64,000 nucleotides of DNA, taken from the NCBI RefSeq assembly GCF_030758615.1, contig NZ_CP132381.1, positions 2,108,001-2,172,000 of the forward strand, read 5' to 3'. This stretch comes from Gilliamella apis. Lineage in GTDB: Bacteria; Pseudomonadota; Gammaproteobacteria; Enterobacterales; Orbaceae. This document shows, piece by piece, positions 25,722-34,681 of this stretch. A program made the translations under genes and the position numbers. The notes beneath the pieces are model-generated. The model ran no database searches and was not told where the DNA came from. It saw nothing but the letters and a program-made list of their open reading frames with translations. Within the stretch, counting starts at the first letter, position 1, and each line of letters starts with the position of its first letter.

Positions 25722-27074
25722 TTATTTATTTGCTTCTAACCAACCGATTTGGCCTTGATTTTTACTTAAAATAAGAATAATCACTCCTATAATTAACCAA
25801 ATACCACCAATAATTTTTGCATAATTATCAATATGTAACAACACAGGTAACAATACGACAATGCCAATAATAGGGATTAAAATATCAAATAAATTAGCTC
25901 GCCAACCATTCGAACGTTTTTTAAATTTAAAATAACCTATTACTGATACATGTAACATAATAAATGCACATAAAGCACCAACATCGACAAATGAAACTAA
26001 CATTGGTAATCCCTTAGCATGATTGGCAGCAATAAATACCAACAATAGATTAAACAATGCAGAAAATAAAATTGCTCTCGAAGGCACACCACTTTTCTTA
26101 CCAATCTTAGCAAAAAAAGCAGGTAATCTTTTATCTCGCCCCATACTAAATAATAGACGACTTGCCGCAGCTTGACCGACCATAGCGGCAAACGATGCCC
26201 CGACAGCTTTCATTAAACTAAGAGACCATCCTAACCATAAATTAATTTCATTATTAACTATATTATAATAAGCTTTGCCTTGTAGCTCAGGATGGTTACG
26301 TAAATATTCGCTATCATAAGGATTAAGTAAAGCTCCAATATAAATTTGTATTACAAATAAACAACCAGCAAGAATTAAACAGCTAATAATAGCTTTACTT
26401 ACTAAGTTTCGCTTACCACTGTGTTCTTCTGAAAAAGTTGCTATAGCATCGAACCCTAAATAAGAAAGCACAGCAATAGAGACCGCATTAAAAAGGCTAC
26501 TCCAATTAAATAACTCACCACCAATAAACGGAGTAAGCCAATCTTGTTTAGTTCCATGCGTGGTAATAATCCAAATACCAACTAAAAGCACAGCAAACAT
26601 GACTGCAATCTCAACGACTAAGATAACTAATGTGATTCTAGCCGATTTTTTAACACCAATTAAATTAAGCATGGTAGTGATAACTACTGCAAAACAGGTC
26701 CATATCCAAACAGGAACTTCTGGAATTAAGGCATTTAATGAAATACCACTAAACAAATAGGCAACAGCAGGAATAAACAGATAGTCTAGTAGAAGTAACC
26801 AACCTACAAGAAATCCAGCATTAGGATGAATACCAATAGAACAATAAGCATATACAGCGCCTGCATGGGGCAAAGCATTTGACATTCTTGCATAAGAAAA
26901 TGCCGTAAACGCCATCACAAAAGTCGCAACAATATAAACTAGTGCAATGGCACCATCGCTTATAACATCTAAAACTCCAAATAGCCCTACTGGAGCTGCG
27001 GGGCCAATAAAAAGCAATCCCAAAATAACTAAATCTCGAAACCGCATATTTTTACTTAATTGTTGCATAATCAC
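25722..27074 (-). CDS. APC-superfamily amino-acid/polyamine permease
   Basis: 450 residues with about 12 membrane helices. The first-helix motif LVILGLLFIGPAAPVGLFGV and the segment SYARMSNALPHAGAVYAYCS are typical of APC permeases (compare putrescine importer PuuP and YjeM-like proteins). FDAIATFSEEHSGKRN is the conserved helix 6-7 loop. Substrate cannot be read from sequence. The N-terminus offers two Met (1 and 3). Downstream on the same strand is the long gap; upstream, 106 bases away, is the OsmC-family gene, possibly separately transcribed. Confidence 0.82.
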   Translation of the reverse strand: MIMQQLSKNMRFRDLVILGLLFIGPAAPVGLFGVLDVISDGAIALVYIVATFVMAFTAFSYARMSNALPHAGAVYAYCSIGIHPNAGFLVGWLLLLDYLFIPAVAYLFSGISLNALIPEVPVWIWTCFAVVITTMLNLIGVKKSARITLVILVVEIAVMFAVLLVGIWIITTHGTKQDWLTPFIGGELFNWSSLFNAVSIAVLSYLGFDAIATFSEEHSGKRNLVSKAIISCLILAGCLFVIQIYIGALLNPYDSEYLRNHPELQGKAYYNIVNNEINLWLGWSLSLMKAVGASFAAMVGQAAASRLLFSMGRDKRLPAFFAKIGKKSGVPSRAILFSALFNLLLVFIAANHAKGLPMLVSFVDVGALCAFIMLHVSVIGYFKFKKRSNGWRANLFDILIPIIGIVVLLPVLLHIDNYAKIIGGIWLIIGVIILILSKNQGQIGWLEANK

Positions 27075-27180
27075 TCTCGTTGTTTTCTTCCTGATAAAGG
27101 ATGAAATCTTAAAGGATTAATGCAATTCAGACTAATATCAGCCGGTTATTTATTTATAACTATCAGTTATAAAAAAGTTA

Positions 27181-27600
27181 TTAAACATGATCCCTTATTT
27201 CATAAGTGTAGGACATTTTGGCTGTCTTACCTAACATAATTGAAGCACTACAATATTTTTCAGATGCAAGTTTAATCGCCTTTTCAACAGCCTCGTTATC
27301 GATATTATTACCAGTAATTACAATATGAAAATTAATTGAGGTATACACTTTTGGCGAAGAGGTAGCTTGAGTTTTATCAATGTCGATCCAAAGATCTCGA
27401 ACATCCTTTTTATTATTTTTCAAAATAGCAATAATGTCGTAAGCCATACAACCTGCAGCACCATGTAACAAAAGCTCCATAGGTCTCGCACCACGGTTTC
27501 GACCACCATGTTCAATACCGCCATCCATTACTAAGGAGTGCCCACTTGCAGTTTCAGCTAAAAAACCAAACTCATCAATCCATTTCAAACGATCTTTCAT
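27181..27600 (-). CDS. yhfA: OsmC-family protein (YhfA-like)
   Basis: 139 residues. The two OsmC cysteines are present: GAAGCMAYD and SEKYCSAS. The N-terminal VKW-like RLKWIDEFGFLAETASGH and MELLLHG match YhfA rather than OsmC/Ohr. The family acts on organic hydroperoxides with a thiol mechanism, though YhfA's own activity is not established. A GGGG-containing ribosome site (AAGGGGAAA) lies directly before ATG. Single gene. Confidence 0.82.
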   Translation of the reverse strand: MKDRLKWIDEFGFLAETASGHSLVMDGGIEHGGRNRGARPMELLLHGAAGCMAYDIIAILKNNKKDVRDLWIDIDKTQATSSPKVYTSINFHIVITGNNIDNEAVEKAIKLASEKYCSASIMLGKTAKMSYTYEIRDHV

Positions 27601-27876
27601 TATTTTCCCCTTTCATCAAAAATTAACTAAACATATTTATTCATATTAATTGCTAAATAACATAAGTCTTTTTAAACGATATGTCATCTTTTGAATTATT
27701 TTTTCTGATATAAGTCATCAATAATTAACTAGCTACTAGTATTTTTAGCTAGCCTCAGTACAATATTGCCATATTACATAACCAATACTATTTTAAATAA
27801 ACTTGCCAAAAAACTTATTATAACTATTAAATAATCAAATAATTAGTTTTATGAATGCACAACTTAAGGATAGAGT

Positions 27877-28683
27877 ATGATTGTTGAATTTATTATCTTG
27901 CTTTGTATAGGCGCATTGGCTGGATTACTTGCGGGTATGTTCGGTATTGGTGGTGGAGCATTAATTGTGCCAGCATTACTTATGCTACTCGATTATTTTG
28001 GTCATGGTGGGCAATGGATAAACCATATCACAGTGGCCTCATCTTTAGCAACGATCATTGGTACTAGCTTATCATCAAGTTGGGTTCAGAATAAAAATAA
28101 TAATATTGTCTGGTCGATCTTAAAAAAGATGGTATTAGGTTGCATTATTGGCACTATTGGCGGATCCTACATGACACCTTATATTCCCGGTATTTGGCTC
28201 AAATGGATTTTTATTGTTTTCCTCATCTATACAGGCAGTAAATTTATTCTAAAAACTGGAAAAGTTGCGAAAAAACAAAATAGCCAAGCGACATTATTAC
28301 CTAACACAATCTATATCTTCATCGGCGGATTAATTGGTGTATTCGCCGCATTAGTTGGTGTAGGTGGTGGTGTGTTAGTGGTACCTTTTTTAAAGAAATG
28401 CGGCGTGGATATGCGAAAAGCGATCGGTACTTCTGCGGCATTTACCTTACCTGTAGCCTTAGGTGGTACTATTGGTTATATCATTGCTGGATGGAATATC
28501 AAAGAACTGCCAGAATACAGTTTGGGTTTCGTCTATTTACCCGCAGTATTATCAATTATGTTAGCTAGCATACCCATGGCAAAAGTCGGAGTTCAAATTG
28601 CTCAAAAATTATCAATAAATAAACTAATTAGATATTTTGGTATCTTCTTATTATTAATTTCAGTCAAACTAATCGTTTCTTAA
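27877..28683 (+). CDS. TauE/SafE-family sulfite/anion exporter
   Basis: 268 residues with about eight membrane helices. The family's internal repeat is seen twice: AGLLAGMFGIGGGALIVPAL near residue 15 and GVFAALVGVGGGVLVVPFL near 155. TauE/SafE proteins (also TSUP) move sulfite, sulfoacetate or other small organic anions; substrate here is unknown. Preceded by AAGGATAG. A hairpin at 28713-28743 follows. Confidence 0.85.
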   Translation: MIVEFIILLCIGALAGLLAGMFGIGGGALIVPALLMLLDYFGHGGQWINHITVASSLATIIGTSLSSSWVQNKNNNIVWSILKKMVLGCIIGTIGGSYMTPYIPGIWLKWIFIVFLIYTGSKFILKTGKVAKKQNSQATLLPNTIYIFIGGLIGVFAALVGVGGGVLVVPFLKKCGVDMRKAIGTSAAFTLPVALGGTIGYIIAGWNIKELPEYSLGFVYLPAVLSIMLASIPMAKVGVQIAQKLSINKLIRYFGIFLLLISVKLIVS

Positions 28684-28712
28684 TTTATACTTAAAATCCC
28701 TGTTCTCAAAAA

Positions 28713-28743
28713 TATTAACCGCTCTTATTTAGAGCGGTTAATA
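28713..28743. terminator. Hairpin after the TauE-family gene
   Basis: TTAACCGCTC pairs with GAGCGGTTAA across a short loop, about 30 bases after the stop. The T run is weak on the + side. Confidence 0.6.
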
Positions 28744-28824
28744 TGACTTCTCTATTTATCCTAAACAAGAATAATTTTACGTGACTCTATTTTAGTTATT
28801 CAATCTCGATTCAAGAAACAACAA

Positions 28825-30312
28825 CTAAGATGAAGTACACAGAGCATAAAAACTGTAGGGTTCGTAAAAGTCAATAGCTGGATTGTACATATAAACATCC
28901 CCTCCATACGGGTAAACAATAAACTGCTCACTTCCTGATTGATCTCTAGTCCAATACAAATAATAGTGACCTGTACCCGCACCAATGTAGTTGGTTAGGT
29001 ATCCCCATTCAGTAAAAAATCCAGCATTTATTCGACGCTGGTAGTGATTACCAGTAGATGAAGGTATGGCTCCGATAGCACCCTGACAGTTATCACCACT
29101 CCATGGCCCTGAACAAACCGCATTAGTTAAATCCTTAACTTGAGGTACACTGTAACCAATACTGTTACACCATAATAATGCTAAACTATAATTAGAACTT
29201 TTATTACCTCGATTGATAAACCATTGCTTTAATTGAAAACCATATTTAAGAATTTCATTATCTAAACTATCTCTACCAACCAACTCGAATGTCTGAGGTA
29301 AAGAAGGTCTATATATAATACCGGGAGAATCTGATTGCCATTGGGCTTCGTTAGCAACAGGACCAGTGAGTGTAACACGAACAGTGGTACCGGAGGAGTT
29401 CGGCGTCATGGTCGCGGTTATTCCATCGTGAGTAACCGGATCCCATCTCAATGGCCCTACACCACCAATATCTAAATCAAAATATAGATTATTAGCACCA
29501 GTTGTTGGGAAATTCAAACCATAAGATGAAGGATCCCTAGACTGCACAATAAAACCTTTATTCGGATCCCACATTGAAGCCGGACCACGAAAGTCTATAC
29601 CACTAATCTCAGTATCTGAACCATATCTCAATGTAGGTTTCGCAAAACAGACCTTTGGACGATCTTTAGGATTAATATAATAAGTCGCACTACCACCACT
29701 AAAATCACTACTATTAGGTACACCATACTGGGTAGATAATGTACCACCATCACTACTCAATACCACTTTATAAGGTGCATTACAAATATCTAATGCGGTA
29801 TTACGCAGTACTTTTTGATTATTTTTATCAGTAATGGTAAGCGTTAAATTACCTGTAACTGCAATACCACTATTGCCTTGACCATCACCATCATCATCCC
29901 GCCAATAATTATAGGGCGCGCCAATAAGCGTATTTAATGCGATTGAGTCCACATTGGTTGGTACTAACATATTAACATTAATTAATGTCTCATTTATATC
30001 CGGCAATACAATCGGATTGGTCGCTGAATTATTATTTGGCGAATAAGTTCTACCATCAGATAAACTGATACCAAGTAAATTACTCATATCAGTAACGCGA
30101 CTTTGACCATCATCGAAAGTTAAATAAGGTGCATTACCATGAATAAAATTCGTTGTACTCGTCGTCAAAGCATAGCTACTAAATGGAAGTGATAAAAAAA
30201 ATAGTACTGGAACTAAATAGAGTGGACTTGATAAAAATAAACTTGAAAATAAGGTTAGTTTTACAGGTTTGGTGTTTGGTGTTTGGTGTTTGGTGTTAAA
30301 ATTATAATGCAT
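28825..30312 (-). CDS. Secreted invasin-E/DUF823-like adhesion-module protein, copy A (phase ON)
   Basis: 495 residues. The ATG at 30312 has AGGAT about 8 bases upstream. The first residues (MHYNFNTKHQTPNTKPVK) are encoded by four units of a 7-bp repeat; then comes a signal peptide (LTLFSSLF...FFLSLPFSSYA). The mature part has an N-terminal module (LGISLSDGRTYSP, APYNYWRDDDGDGQG, NFPTTGANNLYFDLDIGG, TPNSSGTTVRVTLTGP, QTFELVGRDS) and a ~130-residue C-terminal part in C-type-lectin style (WCNSIGYSVPQVKDLTNAVC, YQRRINAGFFTEWGY, YYLYWTRDQ). This order resembles the invasin-E/DUF823 domain of intimin-like adhesins, here without beta-barrel or Ig repeats. It is the only copy of five whose ATG is in frame. 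Confidence 0.85.
   Translation of the reverse strand: MHYNFNTKHQTPNTKPVKLTLFSSLFLSSPLYLVPVLFFLSLPFSSYALTTSTTNFIHGNAPYLTFDDGQSRVTDMSNLLGISLSDGRTYSPNNNSATNPIVLPDINETLINVNMLVPTNVDSIALNTLIGAPYNYWRDDDGDGQGNSGIAVTGNLTLTITDKNNQKVLRNTALDICNAPYKVVLSSDGGTLSTQYGVPNSSDFSGGSATYYINPKDRPKVCFAKPTLRYGSDTEISGIDFRGPASMWDPNKGFIVQSRDPSSYGLNFPTTGANNLYFDLDIGGVGPLRWDPVTHDGITATMTPNSSGTTVRVTLTGPVANEAQWQSDSPGIIYRPSLPQTFELVGRDSLDNEILKYGFQLKQWFINRGNKSSNYSLALLWCNSIGYSVPQVKDLTNAVCSGPWSGDNCQGAIGAIPSSTGNHYQRRINAGFFTEWGYLTNYIGAGTGHYYLYWTRDQSGSEQFIVYPYGGDVYMYNPAIDFYEPYSFYALCTSS
30270..30297. repeat. Heptanucleotide tandem repeat, 4 units (copy A, ON)
   Basis: (TGGTGTT)x4 on the + strand, AACACCA in the coding strand, lying between the ATG and the signal-peptide core of copy A. 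Four units place the ATG in frame with the rest of the gene. Confidence 0.92.
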
Positions 30313-30413
30313 CGCGACAATCCTGTCAAGTAACTTAATGTTTAATTTGAACTTTCCTTGCTCAAATAGCGAAATAATAATCTATATAATCACTTTTTGC
30401 AGTGAACGGCAAA

Positions 30414-30441
30414 AGTATAATTACTGCGAAAAACTATGCAA
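30414..30441 (-). promoter_or_regulatory. Predicted promoter of adhesion copy A (conserved in all copies)
   Basis: Minus strand: -35 TTGCAT (30436-30441), 16-base spacer, -10 TATACT (30414-30419). The same elements stand at 32433-32460 (B), 34314-34341 (C), 36255-36282 (D) and, with a 17-base spacer, 47777-47805 (E). The leader is about 100 bases. Confidence 0.6.
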
Positions 30442-30460
30442 CAATTTTTTTCTAAAAAAT

Positions 30461-30475
30461 GTTAACTTTTGTAAA
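30461..30475. promoter_or_regulatory. Conserved 15-bp motif upstream of all adhesion copies
   Basis: GTTAACTTTTGTAAA, about 20 bases upstream of the -35. It recurs at 32480-32494, 34363-34377, 36304-36318 (one mismatch) and 47827-47841. It survives in copy E although the flanking DNA has diverged, which suggests a regulator binding site. Confidence 0.55.
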
Positions 30476-30669
30476 TATACTTAATTAGTGTTTCAATGAA
30501 ATTACTATTGGTACATGATATTTCATGTGATTTTAGATTTTAAAGATCCTAGTATCTAAAAACACCGTTCCTCAAAATTTAATCCCCCTAAATCGAAATA
30601 GAAATATGCCAGTTCTATTGAATTTTAAGCAGCCATTATTGGCTGCTCGGACTCTGAGGCTCCATACCA

Positions 30670-30785
30670 TTAAGGATAGGTGCACACTCCATCGTGACTA
30701 TAATCTAAACTAAAACGATTAATATAACCACTACTAGCGAGAACGACAAAATTATCATTACCGGTACGATCATCTATCCATATGA
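30670..30785 (-). pseudogene. 3' tail of a deleted adhesion-module gene
   Basis: Minus strand reads YW-I-DDRTGNDNFVV, ASSGYINRFSLDY, HDGVCTYP-stop, almost the same as the end of copy C (32692). Nothing of the gene lies upstream of about 30785; copy B's stop follows at 30866. It is the stump of a further array member lost by recombination. Confidence 0.75.
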
Positions 30786-30865
30786 TAATTTTATTTATCT
30801 TAAACTCGAATAATTCTATTTGATTCTATTTGTACTATATTACTTATCAAACCTAGAATTGATAA

Positions 30866-32331
30866 CTAAGGTAATAAGCAAATACCATAAACACTGTAAG
30901 ATGAATAACCAGCCCAAAACACATGCCCACCATCAGAGCTAACATCTAACCGTTCGTTACCCCCAAGTTCACTCGTCCAATAGTAATCACTATGACCAAA
31001 ATTAGCGTCCGTGTAATAATACATGAATCCCCATTCAGAAAAAAATCCTGCCCCTATTGTGCGTTGGTAATGATTACCGGAGGAAGGAGGCATCCCACCT
31101 TCCATATCCTTACAACGAGAGTGACTCCATATACCCTCACAAACTGAATTAGTTAAATCTTTTACTGTAGGAATACGATAACCTATATTACTACACCATG
31201 AAGAAGTACTTTCATAAATGTATTTGTTAACGCCTCGATTGATAAACCATTGCTTTAATTGAAAACCATATTTAATAATTGCATTACCTAAACTATCTCT
31301 ACCAACCAACTCGAATGTCTGAGGTAATGAAGGTCTATATATAATACCAGGAGAATCTGATTGCCATTGGGCTTCGTTAGCAACAGGACCAGTGAGTGTA
31401 ACACGAACAGTGGTACCGGAGGAGTTCGGCGTCATGGTCGCGGTTATTCCATCGTGAGTAACCGGATCCCATCTCAATGGCCCTACACCACCAATATCTA
31501 AATCAAAATATAGATTATTAGCACCAGTTGTTGGGAAATTCAAACCATAAGATAATGGATCCCTAGACTGCACAATAAAACCTTTATTCGGATCCCACAT
31601 TGAAGCCGGACCACGAAAGTCTATACCACTAATCTCAGTATCTGAACCATATCTCAATGTAGGTTTCGCAAAACAGACCTTTGGACGATCTTTAGGATTA
31701 ATATAATAAGTCGCACTACCACCACTAAAATCACTACTATTAGGTACACCATACTGGGTAGATAATGTACCACCATCACTACTCAATACCACTTTATAAG
31801 GTGCATTACAAATATCTAATGCGGTATTACGCAGTACTTTTTGATTATTTTTATCAGTAATGGTGAGCGTTAAATTACCTGTTACTGCAATACCATTACT
31901 GCCTTGACCATCGCCATCATCATCCCGCCAATAATTATAGGGCGCGCCAATAAGCGTATTTAATGCGATTGAGTCCGCATTGGTTGGTACTAACATATTA
32001 ACATTAATTAATGTCTCATTTATATCCGGCAATACAATCGGATTGGTCGCTGAATTATTATTTGGCGAATAAGTTCTACCGTCAGATAAGCTGATACCAA
32101 GTAAATTACTCATATCAGTAACGTGAGTTTGGCCATCATCGAAAGTTAAATAAGGTGCATTACCATGAATAAAATTCGTTGTACTCGTCGTCAAAGCGTG
32201 GCAACTAAATGGAAGTGATAAAAAAAATAGTACTGAAACTAAATAGAGTGGACTTGATAAAAATAAACTTGAAAATAAGGTTAGTTTTACAGGTTTGGTG
32301 TTTGGTGTTTGGTGTTAAAATTATAATCCAT
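30866..32331 (-). CDS. Adhesion-module protein, copy B (phase OFF by repeat length)
   Basis: The ATG at 32331 (ATGGATTATAAT) and its AGGAT site are conserved, but only three 7-bp units follow, so the ATG frame stops at TAA just after the repeat. The signal peptide and mature protein are intact in the other frame; in that frame a TAA lies just before the repeat and no ATG/GTG/TTG occurs until the TTG at 32194 at the signal cleavage point. From there 442 residues read to the stop. The mature N-terminal ~300 residues are nearly identical to copy A. The C-terminal part differs (YESTSSWCSNIGYRIPTVKDL, FSEWGFMYYY, YYWTSELGGNERLDVSSDG). One extra repeat unit would restore a secreted protein. Confidence 0.82.
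32296..32316. repeat. Heptanucleotide tandem repeat, 3 units (copy B, OFF)
   Basis: (TGGTGTT)x3. One unit fewer than copy A, a 7-base difference that shifts the reading frame. Confidence 0.9.
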
Positions 32332-32691
32332 TGCGACAATCCTGTCAATTAAATTAATGTTTAATTTGAACTTTCCTTGCTCAAACAGCTAAATAATAAT
32401 CTATCTAATCACTTTTTGTAGTGAACGGAAAGAGTATAATTACTGGGAAAAACTATGCAACAATTTTTTTCTAAAAAATGTTAACTTTTGTAAATATACT
32501 CAATTAGTATATTAATGAAATTACTATTGGTACATGATATTGTGGTGATTTTAGATTTTAAAGATCTTTGTATCTAAAAACACCGTTCCTCAAAATTTAA
32601 TCACCCTAAATCGAAATAGAAATATGCCAGTTCTATTGAATTTTAAGCAGCCATTATTTATTGGCTGCTCGGGCTCTGAGGCTCCATATCA
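32332..32691. other. Cassette spacer between copies B and C
   Basis: Holds the copy B leader and promoter (32433-32460), the GTTAACTTTTGTAAA motif (32480-32494) and a hairpin at 32646-32669 (AGCAGCCA/TGGCTGCT) that can terminate copy C. Nearly identical to the A/B spacer. Confidence 0.7.
32646..32669 (-). terminator. Hairpin terminator of copy C
   Basis: AGCAGCCA and TGGCTGCT form an 8-bp stem about 25 bases after the copy C stop; a weak T-rich stretch follows on the minus strand. The same hairpin stands at 30628-30647. Confidence 0.55.
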
Positions 32692-34211
32692 TTAAGGATA
32701 GGTACACACTCCATCGTGACCATAATCCAAACTAAAACGATTGATATAACCACTACTAGAGGATACGACAAAATTATCATTACCGATAGGATCACTTGTC
32801 CAATAGGCATGGCCAATGCTTGAATTAGAACTATTCTGCTTACCTTGAGCATTACTATCATGATAGTCTGAGTCAAAGTTAGCTCCCGTGTAGTTATTCA
32901 TGTAGCCCCACTCCGAAAACAATCCCCCACCAATTCTACGTTGGTAATTATTGTTAAGTGATGATGGTTTAACACCCACTGCACCTTGACAATGAGAACC
33001 AGAACCTTTGCCATTACAAGATGCGTTAGTTAAATCCTGAACCTTTACGATACGATAACCGATACTATTACACCATGACAATGTATTTGAATAGTTTTGA
33101 TAAACAGTTCCACGATTAACGAACCATTTTTTTATTTGAAAGCCATACTTAACCACTACATTACCTTTACTATCTTTACCAGCTAATTCAAATGTCTGTG
33201 GTAATGTTGGTTTTGTAATACGAGCTGGTGAATCTAACCTCCATTGTGATTCATTCGCAAAAGGACCTGTCAATTTAACACGAACACTAGTACCAGATGA
33301 ATTAGGTGTTATGGTAGCAGTAATACCTCCTCGAGAAATAGGACTCGCCCATGATAAAGAGTTTTTACCAGCTAATTCTAAATAAAAATACAAATTGTTA
33401 GCACCAGTTGTAGGGAAATTTAAACCGTAAGATGAAGGATCCTTAGACTGCGGAATAAAACCTTTATTCGGATTCCACATTGAAGCTGGACCACCAAAGT
33501 CTGTACCTTTAATAACCTTATCCGATCCAAATTTCAATTCAGGACGAACAAAGCATAATTTTGGCAGCGCCTTAGGGTTAATGTAATAAGTCGCACGACT
33601 AGCATTAAAATTAGTACTATTAGGTACACCATACTGGGTAGATAATGTACCACCATCACTACTTAATACGACCTTATAAGGTGCATTACAGATATCTAAT
33701 GCGGTATTACGCAGTACTTTTTTATTATTTTTATCAGTAATGGTAAGGGTTAAATTACCTGTAACTGCAATACCATTACTACCTTGACCATCGCCATCAT
33801 CATCCCACCAATAATTATAGGGCGCTCCAATAAGCGTATTTAATGCGATTGAGTCCACATTGGTTGGTACTAACATATTGACATTAATTAATGTCTCATT
33901 CATTTCGGGCAATACAATTGGGTTGGTTGCTGAATTATTATTTGGCGAATAAGTTCTACCATCAGATAAGCTGATACCAAGTAAATTACTCATATCAGTA
34001 ACGCGAGTTTGACCATCATCGAAAGTTAAATAAGGTGCATTACCATGAATAAAATTCGTTGTACTCGTCGTCAAAGCATGGCTACTAAATGGAAGTGATA
34101 AAAAAAATAGTACTGGAACTAAATAGAGTGGGCTTGATAAAAATAAACTTAAAAATAAGATTGGTTTTACAGGTTTGGTGTTTGGTGTTTGGTGTTAAAA
34201 TTATAATGCAT
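32692..34211 (-). CDS. Adhesion-module protein, copy C (phase OFF, mosaic)
   Basis: ATG at 34211 followed by three repeat units, out of frame with the gene as in copy B; the remaining open frame from a TTG at 34074 is 460 residues. The first ~150 mature residues are almost identical to copies A, B and D. From about PKALPKLCFVRPELKFGSDK onward the sequence is clearly different (NPNKGFIPQSKDP, LYFYLELAGKNSLSW, TKPTLPQTFELAGKDSKG), so the gene is a mosaic. The C-terminal lectin-like part is longer, with an Asn/Ser insert (DSNAQGKQNSSNSS) before HAYWTSDPIGNDNFVV. Confidence 0.82.
34176..34196. repeat. Heptanucleotide tandem repeat, 3 units (copy C, OFF)
   Basis: (TGGTGTT)x3 between the ATG at 34211 and the signal-peptide core. 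Confidence 0.9.
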
Positions 34212-34681
34212 TGCGACAATCCTGTCAAGTAACTTAATGTTTAATTTGAACTTTCCCTGCTCAAATAGCGAAATAATAATCTATATAATCACTTTTTGTG
34301 AGTAAACGAGAAAAGTATAATTACTAGGAAAAACTATGCAACAATTTTTTTTCCTAAAAATTGTTAACTTTTGTAAATAATTGCTCATATACTTATCAAG
34401 TAAGTATTTATTTTATAAGATTTAAACGATTGAACCTATTATTATTTTTTTGATGTCATTCTCAAAGATTGTTGCTTTTTAATATGATTTCCAAATATTT
34501 CTAGGCATCTTAATTATGTAATTTGAAAAAAATAGACACTAATGACTAATACACAATAAAAATCACTATTAATATAATAACTGTTCATTTTTTTCTAATT
34601 GATTTCCTTGATCTTTAGCATTCTGTCCTAAAGTTAACCATTAAATATTCATATCGATTTATGATAGCTAATAATGCAATC
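34212..34681. other. Spacer between copies C and D
   Basis: Near copy C it has the family leader, promoter (34314-34341) and motif (34363-34377). From about 34380 to 34680 it is unrelated AT-rich DNA without the duplicated hairpin block. No gene seen. Confidence 0.6.

Larger units (their letters stand above)
30313..30865. other. Cassette spacer between adhesion copies A and B
   Basis: Contains the copy A leader and promoter (30414-30441), the conserved upstream motif (30461-30475), a hairpin (30628-30647: AGCAGCCA/TGGCTGCT) and the pseudogene tail 30670-30785. It is nearly identical to 32332-32790, so the whole block was duplicated with the gene. Confidence 0.7.

Noticed and set aside
30181-30205. 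Run of eight A in the signal-peptide region as the phase switch
   Set aside because: The checked copies (A and B) have the same eight A, and in the 3-unit copies the ATG frame already stops before this tract, so slippage there could not restore expression.
30866-32194. Copy B translated from the TTG at 32194 as a normal gene start
   Set aside because: The TTG lies at the signal-peptide cleavage point, has no ribosome site, and would give a cytoplasmic protein; the upstream ATG with AGGAT is conserved in all copies.
32658-32876. Short open frame inside copy C on the same strand
   Set aside because: It is an alternative frame of the adhesion gene's low-complexity end and has no protein features.
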